A stretch of DNA of 64,000 nt from Antilocapra americana. Lineage: Eukaryota > Chordata > Mammalia > Artiodactyla > Antilocapridae. Shown in pieces: positions 1-10,900 of this stretch. The notes under the pieces were generated by a model. It made no database searches and was not told the origin of the DNA. It worked only from the letters and a program-made list of their open reading frames with translations. The DNA is taken from assembly GCA_007570785.1 (NCBI GenBank), contig ML660204.1:1240001-1304000 (forward strand), read 5' to 3'. Made by a program: the position numbers and the translations under genes. Each line of letters begins with the position of its first letter. The first letter of the stretch is position 1.

Positions 1-36
1 GCAGTCTCTTTACCCTCTGAGCCACCAGGGAATCCC
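1..36 (-). repeat. Bov-tA/A2 SINE head, cut by window edge
   Basis: The reverse complement starts with the usual SINE head, a 'TTCCCTGGTGGCTCAG' type tRNA-like segment. Only the head is inside the window. Confidence 0.7.
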
Positions 37-43
37 AAACATG

Positions 44-1810
44 GCATGGCACACACATAAAATATTGAAATTGCACACTAAGGAAATGCAGAAACGGATT
101 TTGGACTGTCTGTGTGGGTCCTGGGGAAAAATTCATTTCCATATATTTTTATGATGAGAAAAATTAAATACAGCAATATAACATTTCCTAGGATATGAAG
201 AATTAACTTTGACTAAAATATTTAAATATATTATTTAAAATATATTCCTTAAGAAACTTAATCTTGTTCCTGTGAATGCAACTTATTTTTTGTCTAATTC
301 ATTTTTAAAAATTTTTTGCAACTTTTATATATGAGGTTTTATGATCAAAATGATTTACACAATCCCTGATCAAGATTAATGATGATCTCTTCAAATTCTT
401 GATAGTCAGCACTACAAGACTTTGTCACCTCAAGTAGGTGATAAAAGAAAATGTTAAGCTATTCCAGAACAATTGAAATTATATTTTTAATGTTCCAATT
501 GTTCTTGCCTTTTTTAAATTGACAAATACAATGCTGTAATCCAGTGAACTTCAAATCCAAATGAGCTTTTTTATTATGGGTATTTAAGAAAATAACTGAG
601 TTCTAGAACACAGGAAATAACCTAAAGCTTTCAAAGTCTTTTTTTTTAATTATATAAGTTATTAAAACTGAGCAAAGCTTACAGCACAAAGGAAGAGAAG
701 GAGAAAAGGGAAAGAAGGAAAGGAAAGCAAATTCTAAGCCAATTCACTTATGAACATGCAAGCCAAAGGTCTAAGTATAATATTAACAAATGGAATCCAA
801 CAACATAAAAAAGAATACCTCATGACCTAGTAGGGCTTATTCCAGGTAAATAAGATTGCCTCAGTATAAGAAATCTTTCAATGTAATTCATTGTACTGAA
901 GCATTAACAAAGAAAATCCCTTTGGTATTTCAGTATATATCAGAATAGTATTTTGTAAAATTCAACACCCATTTATCACTTTAAAAAATCTTTTGTCAAG
1001 CTAAGAGTTGAAAGTTAGCTTTCACTTTTTTATACTCTTCTGAATTTCTTTAAGATAATGATTGTGTGCTTTGCTTGTGTAATTTTTTAAAGTTAACATA
1101 TCTTTGAGAAAAATCATCAACTTATGATCAAATTCATTACATAACATCCAGCTCTCCATTTTTCTGTCTCTACCATCACAGCCTTTGTCATGAAGCAGGA
1201 GGGAAAAAAAATCAGAACTTTTTCTTAATATATAATAAATAATAGAAATGAATATATATGATCCCTGCTAATTTGTCTTCTTTGATTTTTAATAGATATC
1301 CGTGCACTAATGTTAGAATTCAGGGCTTATGGAGTATTCATTCCCTCCTAAATTATTTAAACCATCCCATTTCAGTAGGTTCACACATGAATAATTAACT
1401 TGAATAATTTCATGATAAAGAGTCTTGTGAATTCTTATCAGCTTAAATGGTCTTATCACAGAGTTTTAACAACTCCATATTGAAGTTGGAGGGAGTCAAT
1501 CTTAAAACACTAAGGTACCGAGAATATGGACATTAAGTTAAGAAAAGAGTCTTATAAGAGTAAAATTTTAAAGTATATAACATAGTGGCCTAGTCCACTA
1601 CATTTGTCTTACATGTTTTTCATGGTTTGTAAATTTGCTGCCGAGTGGGCAATGACCAGTGTCCATATCAGCTTGGCTAAAATTGCGCTGGTGTGAAAAT
1701 GCTGCCCTCAAACCTCAACCCCCTGCACTTGCCCAAAGAAAAGAAAACAGCTGTGCCCCCATCCAGTGGCATTGTAAAAAATAATAACCATGAACAACAA
1801 CAATAATAAG
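44..1810. other. AT-rich intergenic DNA
   Basis: No gene is visible. The sequence is AT-rich with many stops in all frames. Apart from the L1 piece at about 680-1000 I recognise nothing specific in it. Confidence 0.6.
680..1000 (+). repeat. Old L1 fragment (ORF2 region)
   Basis: The wording 'CCTAGTAGGGCTTATTCCAG' followed by a run ending in 'AAAATTCAACACCCATTTAT' is the diverged L1 ORF2 reverse-transcriptase region in sense orientation. It carries many stops and is a fossil. Confidence 0.6.
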
Positions 1811-2149
1811 GCCCTTATCTGCAAACCATTGATGCAGTGGAACATTCCCCAACAGCTAGCTGGCCATGGCTTTTAGGAACAACAATCTCCCCCAGGCTTT
1901 GTGCCAAGCTCCCTGCACACCTGGAAAGCAAACTCCTCCAGTGGCCCCATGGCCTTTATGAAGGGTCCTTGCAGAGGGTAGGTGGCCCTCCCAGATGGGT
2001 GGTCGTGTGCTGTGCAGGGGACCACTGCAGTTAGATGTCCAAGAAGGAAGAGCCCAACCTTGGCCAGGCTCATCTCAATCTGGTGGAGCAACAGGGGCCA
2101 GAGGAGAGAGGGGCTATATAGCAGTTCGTAGCAAGACTATACAACCAGA

Positions 2150-2325
2150 CTGCCAGGGCTAGCTGGGAGCCTTGGGACAAGTGACTTAACCTCTGTGCCT
2201 GAATTTCCTCATCTGTAAAATGATAATTATACCTACCTGATGGGTGGTTATGCAGGTTTCGTGCAAATTTTATGCTTGTAAAGTGCTTAGCAAGGGTTTC
2301 TGGCACCATAAATATTATATGAACT
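2150..2325 (+). repeat. MIR SINE
   Basis: It holds the MIR core words 'GACAAGTGACTTAACCTCT' and 'CCTCATCTGTAAAATG', followed by the usual tail with 'TGTAAAGTGCTTAGCA'. Confidence 0.75.
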
Positions 2326-2439
2326 TTATCAGGCTGTGTTATCAGACCTCCCACCCCTTACCACCAATGCTCTAGGAACTGGTGAGAGGACTAGTCTTGG
2401 GGCTAAGCTCTAACCTTGTCATGGATACCTCCCAAAGGC

Positions 2440-2590
2440 AAAGTGGCGGCCAATGCAGAAGCCAAAAGAGGCGTGGGTTCCATCCCTGGGTCAGGAAGAT
2501 CACCTGAAGTAGGAAATGGCAACCCACTCCAATATTCTTGCCAAGATAAGGAAAAAAAAAAAGTGGACATGACTGAGCATGCACACTGAG
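2440..2590 (+). repeat. Partial Bov-tA/A2 SINE
   Basis: It contains 'GGAAATGGCAACCCACTCCA' followed by 'ATATTCTTGCC' and a shortened tail ending near 'GGACATGACTGAGCA'. The tail is interrupted by an A-run. Confidence 0.7.
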
Positions 2591-3122
2591 TTAAGTCTCA
2601 GTAGTTTAAATGGTGATCCCAGGGCAGTGGGGACAGTGAATCGGGGTGATCAGGCAGGGACTTTGGAAATCAACAGAAGATGCAAGGATGAGTGATCTGC
2701 CACTTCAGGCAATGGGGCTCCTACTCAGAGGACCCACTGATAGACCCATGGAGCATTCTAGAGGCAAGAACACAAGGTATTTATACACTAACTCCCATCC
2801 CTCATCTGCCTAGGGCAGCTCCTAGGTCATTTCTCCTCCGTACTTGGCACTTCCTACCTGCCAAGCATACACCTATGATCAAGAAGACCCAGGCACCTGT
2901 TTCTTGAATGAAAACTGTCCACCAAAGCTGTACATGACCTTTGAGGGTGGTCTGAACACACATGGTGGGGCACCATCACACCTACTACAACTTATGAAAA
3001 ACTTGGTAGCACGTCAGTTGGAAAATTCTGCTTGAGGGGAGCACCACTGGTGGTCCTCCACTTTTGCTAATCCAAACCATACTGCAGTGAACACCCTCAC
3101 GGATCCATCATTTTGTACATGT

Positions 3123-3340
3123 ACATGCGTAGTAGTAGTATTAGGCGCGCTGTTGTGTCTGACTCTTTGCCACCCCATGGACTGTAGCCCGCCAGGCTCC
3201 TCTGTCCATGGGACTCTCCAGGCAAGAATACTGGAGTGGGTTGCCATGCGCTCCTCCAGGGAACCTTCCTGACCCAGGGATCGAACCCAGGCCTCCTGTA
3301 TTGCAGGCGGATTCTTTACCGTCTGAGCCACCTCATGGAG
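3123..3340 (-). repeat. Bov-A2-type SINE with target-site duplication
   Basis: A near full-length SINE in reverse orientation ('GAATACTGGAGTGGGTTGCC', 'GACCCAGGGATCGAACCCAG'). It is flanked by an about 18-base direct repeat at 3105-3122 and 3341-3358 (CCATCATTTTGTACATGT against CCATCATTTTGCGCATGT), which marks a retrotransposed insertion. Confidence 0.85.
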
Positions 3341-3789
3341 CCATCATTTTGCGCATGTGTGTGTATACCCACAGGCTATTTATAGAAGTAGAGTTACCAG
3401 GCCTTTTGTCATCTTGATGGAGACACCCAAAACTGGCATCCTATGAAACTGCCTGTCTTCTGAACCCTTGCCAATATCCTCGTTAACACTCCTTGATCTT
3501 TGTCAATCTGGCCGAAGGAAAAATAGCATCCCATACTTTAAAATTTCATTTTCAAGCCTCTAATTGAGGTTGACACCTTTTGATGATGTGGAAGCCATCT
3601 GTACCCCTAATAAGTTAATGAATCTACGCAATGACCAATGACAGCTGCAAGTGGCACACAAAGACGAGGAGGCATCATGTGTGCCTCCTGGCAAAAGAAC
3701 ATTCACAAGATGCTCTTGCCAAAAAGTCAAATCTGATTCTGACCAAAGCCTCTAAATGTGACCACCCCTGAATGGAAGATACAGGGGAC

Positions 3790-4005
3790 AGAGGGACACA
3801 GTGGAGTTTCAGCTTCAACATCAGTCCTTCCAATGAATATTCAGGACTTATTTCCTTTAGGATGGCCTGGTTGGATCTTCTTGCAGTTCAAGGGACTCTC
3901 AGGAGTCTTCTCCAACACCACAGTTCAAAAGCATCAATTCTTCGGCACTCAGTTTTCTTTATGGTCCAACTCTTATATCCATACATGAATACTGGAAAAA
4001 CCAAG
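3790..4005 (-). repeat. BovB LINE 3' fragment
   Basis: Reverse complement of the BovB ORF2 C-terminal region. It holds the antisense words 'CCAACACCACAGTTCAAAAG' and 'TATGGTCCAACTCTTATATC'. It is truncated and non-functional. Confidence 0.8.
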
Positions 4006-4061
4006 GAGAGAGGCACCCAAAGAAACCAGTCCTACCAATGCTTCGATCTTGGACTTCTTTT

Positions 4062-4187
4062 CCTTTTCATTTATTTTCATTTTTTGACCACACTGCACGG
4101 CATGTAGGTTCTTAGTTCCCCAACCAGGGATTGAACCTGCGCCCCCTGCATTGGGGTCTTCACCACTGAACCACCAGGGAATTCCTC
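4062..4187 (-). repeat. tRNA-Glu-derived SINE (CHR type)
   Basis: The reverse orientation carries 'CCAACCAGGGATTGAACCTG' and ends with 'CCACTGAACCACCAGGGAAT', the mirror of the 'ATTCCCTGGTGGTTCAGTGG' SINE head. Confidence 0.8.
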
Positions 4188-4845
4188 AATCTTGGACTTC
4201 TATCCTTCAGAACCATAAGAAAGTACACTTTGGTTGCTTAAGCCACCCAGCCTGTGGTTGTGTTATGGTAGCCCTAAGAAGTTAAAATACCAATGGAGAG
4301 CCTGGAGCTAAATCTGGCAGATCCTAACAGAGCTTCTGCCAACCCACAAGCCCAGGAAAGACAGAAATAAATGCTCAAAGTTATAAGCCACCAAATTTTG
4401 GGGGTGTTTGTTACACCATATTATTGTAGAAGAAAAAATAACTAGGGAAAAAAAATTTTCCCCTAGGCCCATTTTGACAATTTTATTTATTATCCATGAC
4501 ATAATTCCTTAGCAATTTATTGATCTAAACAAAGTTTACCACCTGTGTAGTTCAACATCTTCAGCTCTGTCCAAACTGCTCCTGCTGCTAGCAAAAAGAC
4601 AAAACAATGGGGTCAAAACATTCCATCAGAAATTTCTATAGCTTTTATTCCCTTAGTCTCTGATTGGTCATGTTTGTGTAGTCCTGCCCACAGGCCAGGA
4701 GACCAGAAGGCCAGGGCTCCTGTCTGCTCCATGTCTGTATCCCCAGCATCTTTCATGATAAGTGACTAAAAGATGAATCCCTCATGCCAGACAGAACCTG
4801 GTACCAAGGCAGCGGTCTTTCTCAGATAAAAATTAAATGGATGGG

Positions 4846-5023
4846 GACTTCCCTGGTGGTCCAGTGGCTAGGACTTTTGTGCTCCCAATGCGGAGGGTGG
4901 GGGGACTGGGGAGAGCATTCAATCCCTGGTTGGGAACTAGATCCCACATGTTGCAGCTGAAGATCCCGCATGTTTCAGCAAAGACCCGGCACAGTCAAAT
5001 AGAATAAATAAATAAATAATAAA
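4846..5023 (+). repeat. tRNA-Glu-derived SINE (CHR type)
   Basis: It starts 'GGACTTCCCTGGTGGTCCAG' and ends in an (AAATA)n-like tail. An extra G-rich stretch interrupts the A-box-like part. Confidence 0.8.
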
Positions 5024-5039
5024 TATCAAAAAAATCATA

Positions 5040-5345
5040 TGGTACTTCCCTGGTGTATCAGTGGCAAAGAATCTGCCTGCCAATGCCGGAGACACGGGAT
5101 CAATCCCTGATCCAGAAAGATCCCACATGCTGAGGAGCAACTAAGCCTATGTACAACAACTACTGAGCCTGTGCTCTAGAACTCAGGGGACAAAACTACT
5201 GAAGCCCCCACACCCTAGAGCCTGTGCTCTGCAACAAGAGAAGCCACCCACTCACTGCAGCTAGAGAGTAGCCTCTGCTTGCCACAACTAGAGAGAAGCT
5301 CCCGTAACAACTAAGACCCAACACAATCAAAAATAAATAAATAAG
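5040..5345 (+). repeat. Long tRNA-derived ruminant SINE with extended body
   Basis: The head 'TACTTCCCTGGTGTATCAG' leads into a longer body rich in 'CACTGCAACTA...GAAGCC' style words and an AATAAATAAATAA tail. The same long form recurs at about 46383-46640 and 51695-52040. Confidence 0.75.
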
Positions 5346-5742
5346 ATTATTTTAAAATATAGATGTTCAAGGCTCCCCATACTCCAGTCCCCACATATTC
5401 CCTCAGCTCCATCTCTTGCTGCTTTCCCACGGATTTGTCTCTTCAGAAGAGGAAGCAGAGACTCCGAGGCTCCAGGTGAGTCTTCTACTTCCCTGTCTCC
5501 CCTTGTCCATCTCTCCCTTCTCCTCCAACTGGGTTCTTTTATTTCTTCTTCCATGCCATGGTCCTCACTAGCACAAGGCATTTGCACATGTGCAATGTGC
5601 AAATGCTTTTCTCTGCCTAAAATGCTGAGCTGCCACCTCTTTCACCAGTTTATACCTAGTCATCTTTCACATTGTAACCAAACAGGATCCCATGAGGCTC
5701 TCCAGAACAGACGCCCGCCTGTGTCCTCCACCTTCCTTTTTG

Positions 5743-6266
5743 CTGTGGAAAAACTTTAGTCAAAGAGTAAATTTAATCAGAGAAGTAAGAAAATGCAGAA
5801 AGAAAATAGTCAAGCAAGACAAAATAATAATACTTTATCCATCAAACAAAGTCAAGGGCTCTTAGTCCTTCCTCAGGGACTGTAGATAATGTTCTGATCT
5901 GTGTCCTTTGAGCTGTTTTGCAGACACTGAAACACCCATCAGGTGGAAGAAGTTAACTCTGTGCTACCCACAAGCATGTAGACCCCAGACAGGTTGGCAC
6001 TGGAAGGTTGATGATGCTGCCTCTCAATTACCTCACCACCAACCAATCAGAACAATGTCCATGAGCTGATCACACCCTGCTCCTTGAGCACTATGAGACC
6101 CCTCACTGTCCCCTTCAGGGCAGATCACACAGTCTTGAGAGCATTAGTCCACTGTGGCCCCCTTTGCCTGGAAAAGCAATAAAGCTATTTCTTCCTACTT
6201 CTCTCAAAACGCTGTCTCTGAGGTTTAATCCGGCACCAGTGTACAGGGGCTGAACTTTTGGCAACA
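5743..6266 (+). mobile_element. Solo LTR-like element of an endogenous retrovirus
   Basis: The segment begins TGTGG and ends near CA. It has a CCAAT-like 'CAACCAATCAG' and an AATAAA at about 6178 in 'AAAAGCAATAAAGCTATT', followed by a CT-rich R/U5-like tail. This is the layout of a class I-type LTR. No internal gag, pol or env sequence is next to it, so it looks like a solo LTR. L2-like sequence on both sides suggests it inserted into an older L2. I could not define a clean target duplication, so the ends are approximate. Confidence 0.5.
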
Positions 6267-6510
6267 ATATCTCAATATGAAGACATTTCTTCAGGGAAGC
6301 CCACCCTGACTGTTCTAAATTAGATCAGTCCAAGTATCAGTACCACGTGCCTCCCCTTCTTAGCACTCATTTGTTCTGTAATTGATAAGGGTGACAATTA
6401 CAGACTTTCAGATTCATGGGGACCGGGACTCATAACACTGGAATGAGGTCTCTGTCCCCCAGAGTCTGCATGTAGTGGATGCACAGTAAGTATTCGTTGA
6501 TTGAATGAAT
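6267..6510 (+). repeat. L2 fragment
   Basis: 'CTTCAGGGAAGCCCACCCTG' and the tail 'ACAGTAAGTATTCGTTGATT' with 'GAATGAATA' are typical of the L2 3' end. It probably continues an L2 copy broken by the LTR at 5743-6266. Confidence 0.5.
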
Positions 6511-7240
6511 ATTGTCCCAGCTGCTCTGCTGAGTCCCTCCATCCGCATCCAGGGTGTCCACGGAGGTGTACTGCTCAGATGTCTCTCAAGAGAACCTGCT
6601 ATGGGGAGGGTAGGTGTGTGACCATCTCTGGCTGCTGCACTTTCAGAGCTCCTGAGTGTTCCTGCCATGGCCAGAGTCTCCCTGGGCTGCTCCTAGCCAA
6701 GGACAGCACATTGTGGCTCTAGGGATGGGTCCATTTTTCCCAATACAAGACTCCTCCTTTTTCGCTCTAAAGCTCCCTATTGGCCTGGTCAAGACTTTCG
6801 CAGAGATGCTGTGCCAGTTATCAATGTATTGTCTCTCCACCCCAAACTCACCCATCGGTGCCTGCGCTAAGACAATGAGCCCGACTCAGCATTGTCCCCT
6901 GTACAGTGAGATGCTGAACTTTGCCAGTAGAGGGTGCTGGAGGGGACAAACCAAGAAGAAAGGAATCTTCTCTTCTTGGTTCTGGTGTGTGTGTGTGTGT
7001 GTGTATATTCCTATATAATCTGCTTTCTGCCCCCAAACCAGCCCTCTCCCTCGGCACGCACCTTCTTACGGTTCTCCAAGTCATTCTGCTCCAATCACTG
7101 TGACCTCCTTGATGTTCCACAGACAAACTAAAGTCCTACCTCAAGATCTTTTCACTTGCTGTTTTGTTTTCTCATTTGCCACCTCATCTAAGAGGCTTCA
7201 CTTACCACCCTCCAAAGCCCCTTTAGCTCTGCCCCTTTAC
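6511..7240. other. Intergenic DNA with a short (GT)n
   Basis: No gene is seen. A (TG)n run lies at about 6985-7004. The remainder looks unique. Confidence 0.5.
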
Positions 7241-7298
7241 CCTGCTCTGTACACTGTACTGTACTGACTTATTCCCTCTTCTGTCTCCCCTGCCACAT

Positions 7299-7341
<43 letters not shown>

Positions 7342-7690
7342 AAGAAACTCCTCCTCCATGAGGCCAGAGACTGTGTGTCATGTTCACTGCTTCCTCCCTA
7401 GGGCCTGGATTAGTACCTGGCACACAGCAAATACCCGGTAAGTATATGCTAATTGACAGAATAAAGGAGTGTCTTTACCTCTGCTTAAGCCATTCCCTCC
7501 ACCTGGAATGCCTTCCCTCTCCCTCCTGCCATTCTGAATCCCACCTATCACTAAAGGCTCAACCCCAACCCTCTCCTCCAGGAAGCCCTCCCTGATAAGT
7601 GGGGTCCTGGCAAGTGGCTTATTGCCCCTCACTTACTGTCCTGCCTAATCTTAAGTATAATGTAGGCTTTATGGTAGAGACTGTGATGGG
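7240..7690 (+). repeat. L2 fragments split by a (CA)20 microsatellite
   Basis: Two L2-like 3' segments are visible ('CCATGAGGCCAGAGACTGTG' and 'CTCCAGGAAGCCCTCCCTGA'). A (CA)n run at 7300-7339 interrupts the first. Confidence 0.6.
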
Positions 7691-7717
7691 GACTAAAGGC
7701 AGATGAGAGCCACCAGC

Positions 7718-7723
7718 TTTATT
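7718..7723 (-). terminator. COX4I2: COX4I2 poly(A) signal AATAAA
   Basis: TTTATT on the plus strand reads AATAAA on the minus strand, about 70 bases after the COX4I2 stop codon. This gives a very short 3' UTR with cleavage expected near 7695-7705. Confidence 0.8.
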
Positions 7724-7791
7724 GGGGTTAACGGAGGGGAGGGGCCTCTGGATGAAGGTGGAGCTGCAGGGGAAGCCACCGGGATTCCATG

Positions 7792-7928
7792 TCACTTCTT
7801 CCACTCCTTCCTCTCATAGTCCCACCGGGAGGCCAGGCCTTGCACAGGGTTGCCCTTCATGTCCAGGATGCGTTGGAGCTGCTGGGCCTTCCACTCATCC
7901 GTCAGGGTGATGGGCTTCTTAGGGAACA
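7792..7928 (-). CDS. COX4I2: COX4I2 coding exon 5 (C-terminus)
   Basis: The acceptor CCCTGCAG is followed by the phase-1 remainder of Val127. It encodes FPKKPITLTDEWKAQQLQ through to the C-terminal WKK and a TGA at 7794-7792. Confidence 0.96.
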
Positions 7929-10900
7929 CTGCAGGGAAGGAACCAGGTAGGAGCAGGGGCATATGGGACCCTGCCAGGCCCAACCCCTCCCGCTGAGTCA
8001 GGGTGTCCAGGGACAGGGTCGAGATGCCTGTACAGAGGCCCCCTCACCACTCTCTCCATCCCCCACTAGACTCCCCACTAAAGCTGCACTCCAGGTTCTG
8101 TCCCCAGCTCCATCTTGAACTCACTGAGGGAACTGGGCAAGATCCTTCCCCTTTCTCAGGCTCAGTTTCCTCATCTACTGTGGGACCCAAGGATAGGAGG
8201 AGCACTGACTTGAAGTCTTTTGGGGTCCATATCTCAGTTCCACCTTTCCCTCGCTGCGTCACGTTGAACAAGTCACTTTATCGCTGAGCCCCAGTTTCCT
8301 AACCTGTCAAAAACAGATCCTGTCCACTAGGCTTGTGGAGACTGAGTTTGTTAGTATTTATAATGCAATTAGCAGAATGCAGGACAGATATTAAGCTCCT
8401 AATACATGATAGCTACCATAGCTTCCCTGGTACCTCAGTTGGTAAAGAATCTGCCTGCAGTGCAGGAGACCTAAGTTCGATCCCTGGCTCAGAAAGATGC
8501 CCTGGAGAAGGAAATGGCAACCCACTCCAGTATTCTTGCCTGGAGAATCCCACGGACAGAGGAACCTGGCAGTCTACAGTCCATGGGGTTGCAAGAATCT
8601 GACACAACTTAGCGACTAAACCACTACCACCTTAGTTATAATTACTGAGTTTGTTCCAACTTACTGGGAAGCGTCCAGGATGAAATAGTTTCTTATGCTT
8701 CCCCTCAGGAAGAAGAAGAGATGAGAGCAGCCAGCTTTATTGGGGTTAAGGAAGGGGGGAGCATAAGAAACCATCTTCTATATTGTTTAAGCTCTTTGTT
8801 ACAGCAGCTGAAACAATATGTTGAAAAGTTCATGGCTAATAACAGCAATCAGTAACAACACCATTCATAACTATGTGCCCGGCACTAGCCTACAGCTCTC
8901 TCATTAAATCCTCACAAGAACCCTGAGATGTAGGCACTATTATTCCCATTTTACAGATGAGGGAGTTGAGACCCAGAGAGGTAGAGTCCCTACATTCCAA
9001 CCCAGGCAGCCATGCTCTGCCTTTCACCCTACATCACTCTGGGGGGCTTTTCAAAAACTCTTCAGATGAGTACTAGCTTAGTTCACTTATCAAAGCTTGG
9101 CTGATGGTTGTGACCATAAGGGCGTGGCTGAGGACTGTGGCTGGGTGAGGCACTGCCACTCACCGTAGACCCGCTGCCACCAAATCAGCAGGCCTGTGAA
9201 TCCAGAGAAGAAGAAGACACAGCCCATCACTGTCTTCCACTCATTGGAGCGACGGTTCATCTCCGCGAAGGTCTCGTGGAACTGGAGCCTGTACACTGGA
9301 GGCGGGTGGGGGATGGGGGAGAGGGGCCTCAGATACGTTTAATTCTTGGGCCAACTCTTGGCCTCAGGGACTTCCAGCCACCCCCTCCCTGCAGCAGAAG
9401 CTGTCCATTCAGCAAATTTCTACTGAGCATCTACTGTGTGCAAAGCATGGCTAGGAGCTGATGATGAGGCTCAAGGCTCTGGGAGCACTTCTGGCGGGCA
9501 GCACTTGGCATCACACATCCTTCCTGCTTCTGAGGGCCAGACCCCTGCTCTCCCACCCAACTCACCTGCCTCTTTCTGCTCCATCCCCCCAACACCACTC
9601 AGTGAAGCCCAGGACCCCCCATGCTCTCCAGCTCCCATATACTTCCCCATGCTGTCCCACTGCCTGGCAGCCCCTCCCCGTCACCATCCAAGGCCAGCTG
9701 GCACAATCCACCTCGGGAAAGCCTGCCAGGATTGCATCTCTCTCTCTCTCCTTTGGGTTCTCACAGCCCCGTGAACACACCTCACCCAGCAGCATATCCT
9801 CTCTTACAGCTTTCTGGGTTTACATTGGTTCCCCCACTGGACTGGGACGACCCTCAGGACAGGAACCCTCTCCGTGATTCACTTCTGTGTCCCCAGCATC
9901 ACCTAGCATCATGCTGTGCACAAACCATTGTGTAAATAAAAAAATAAATGAACAAAGGAATGAATTTCACCACTCAGGTATGCATTTGAGCATTGGGGGG
10001 AGTGGCTTCTAGCTGTCTTGGCCAGGGTTCTTCCTGCCCACTGCTCCCTGACAAGCCAGACCCTTCTTTGCAAAATCATCCCCGTCCCCACCCTGAGACC
10101 TACGGGCCACCTTCTCGGCGTGGCTCAGCTGGGTCCAGCTGCCCTTCTCCTTCTCCTTGAGGGCCCGCTGCTCAGCGTTGAGTTCCATGCAGAAAGGCTC
10201 CTCGGGCATGGGGTAGGAACGCTGGGCATGGTAGTTGGTGTAGGGGGGCATCTTCTCTTTGCCATGGGCTGTGGGCACAGGGAGGAGCTGAGATGAGGCT
10301 ACCCATGAGACGTCCCAGCACAAACCATAAGATTAACAAAGAAGGTAGCACTTATTGAGCACTTAAACTGTGTACCAGGAACCATGCTAAGGCCTTTGGG
10401 CGAGTTGACTCATTGGCTCGGCATGGCTCTGAGACAGTGATATTATTCTCATCTTACAGAGGAAGCAACTGAGTAGCTAAAGGACTTGCTGAAATTCACA
10501 GAGCAAGAGGGAGCTGGGTCAGGGCAGCAGTTCAGCCCCTCCGGCTCCAGACCCTGTGTCCTCTGGGAAGATCTGGGGTGGGGAGGGCACATCAGGCAAA
10601 AGTAATGGCCAGGGAAAGGCTTGAAGAGATGAATCTGGGATGGCAGGTGAGAAACTGCTCCGCAAACTAGGAAGCACTAGACCTGTGCCCTTAATGAGTG
10701 GTCACAGGCATGGCTTTGGAGTCGTGGGACCCCAGTTCCACCCCATCCCAGCCCCGACAAGCCCTCTTTACCTCACTGTATTCCATGTCCTCATCTGGAA
10801 AGTGGGGATAGTAAGCGATCCTATCTCACACTGTTGTGGAAGCTTCAAGATAATGCCCGGGGCCCAGCACACATAAGCTACACTGATAGAGGTTGGTTTC

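Noticed and set aside
8418..8632. tRNA-like A and B boxes in SINEs
   Set aside because: They belong to tRNA-derived SINE heads, here and at many other sites, and not to functional tRNA genes.
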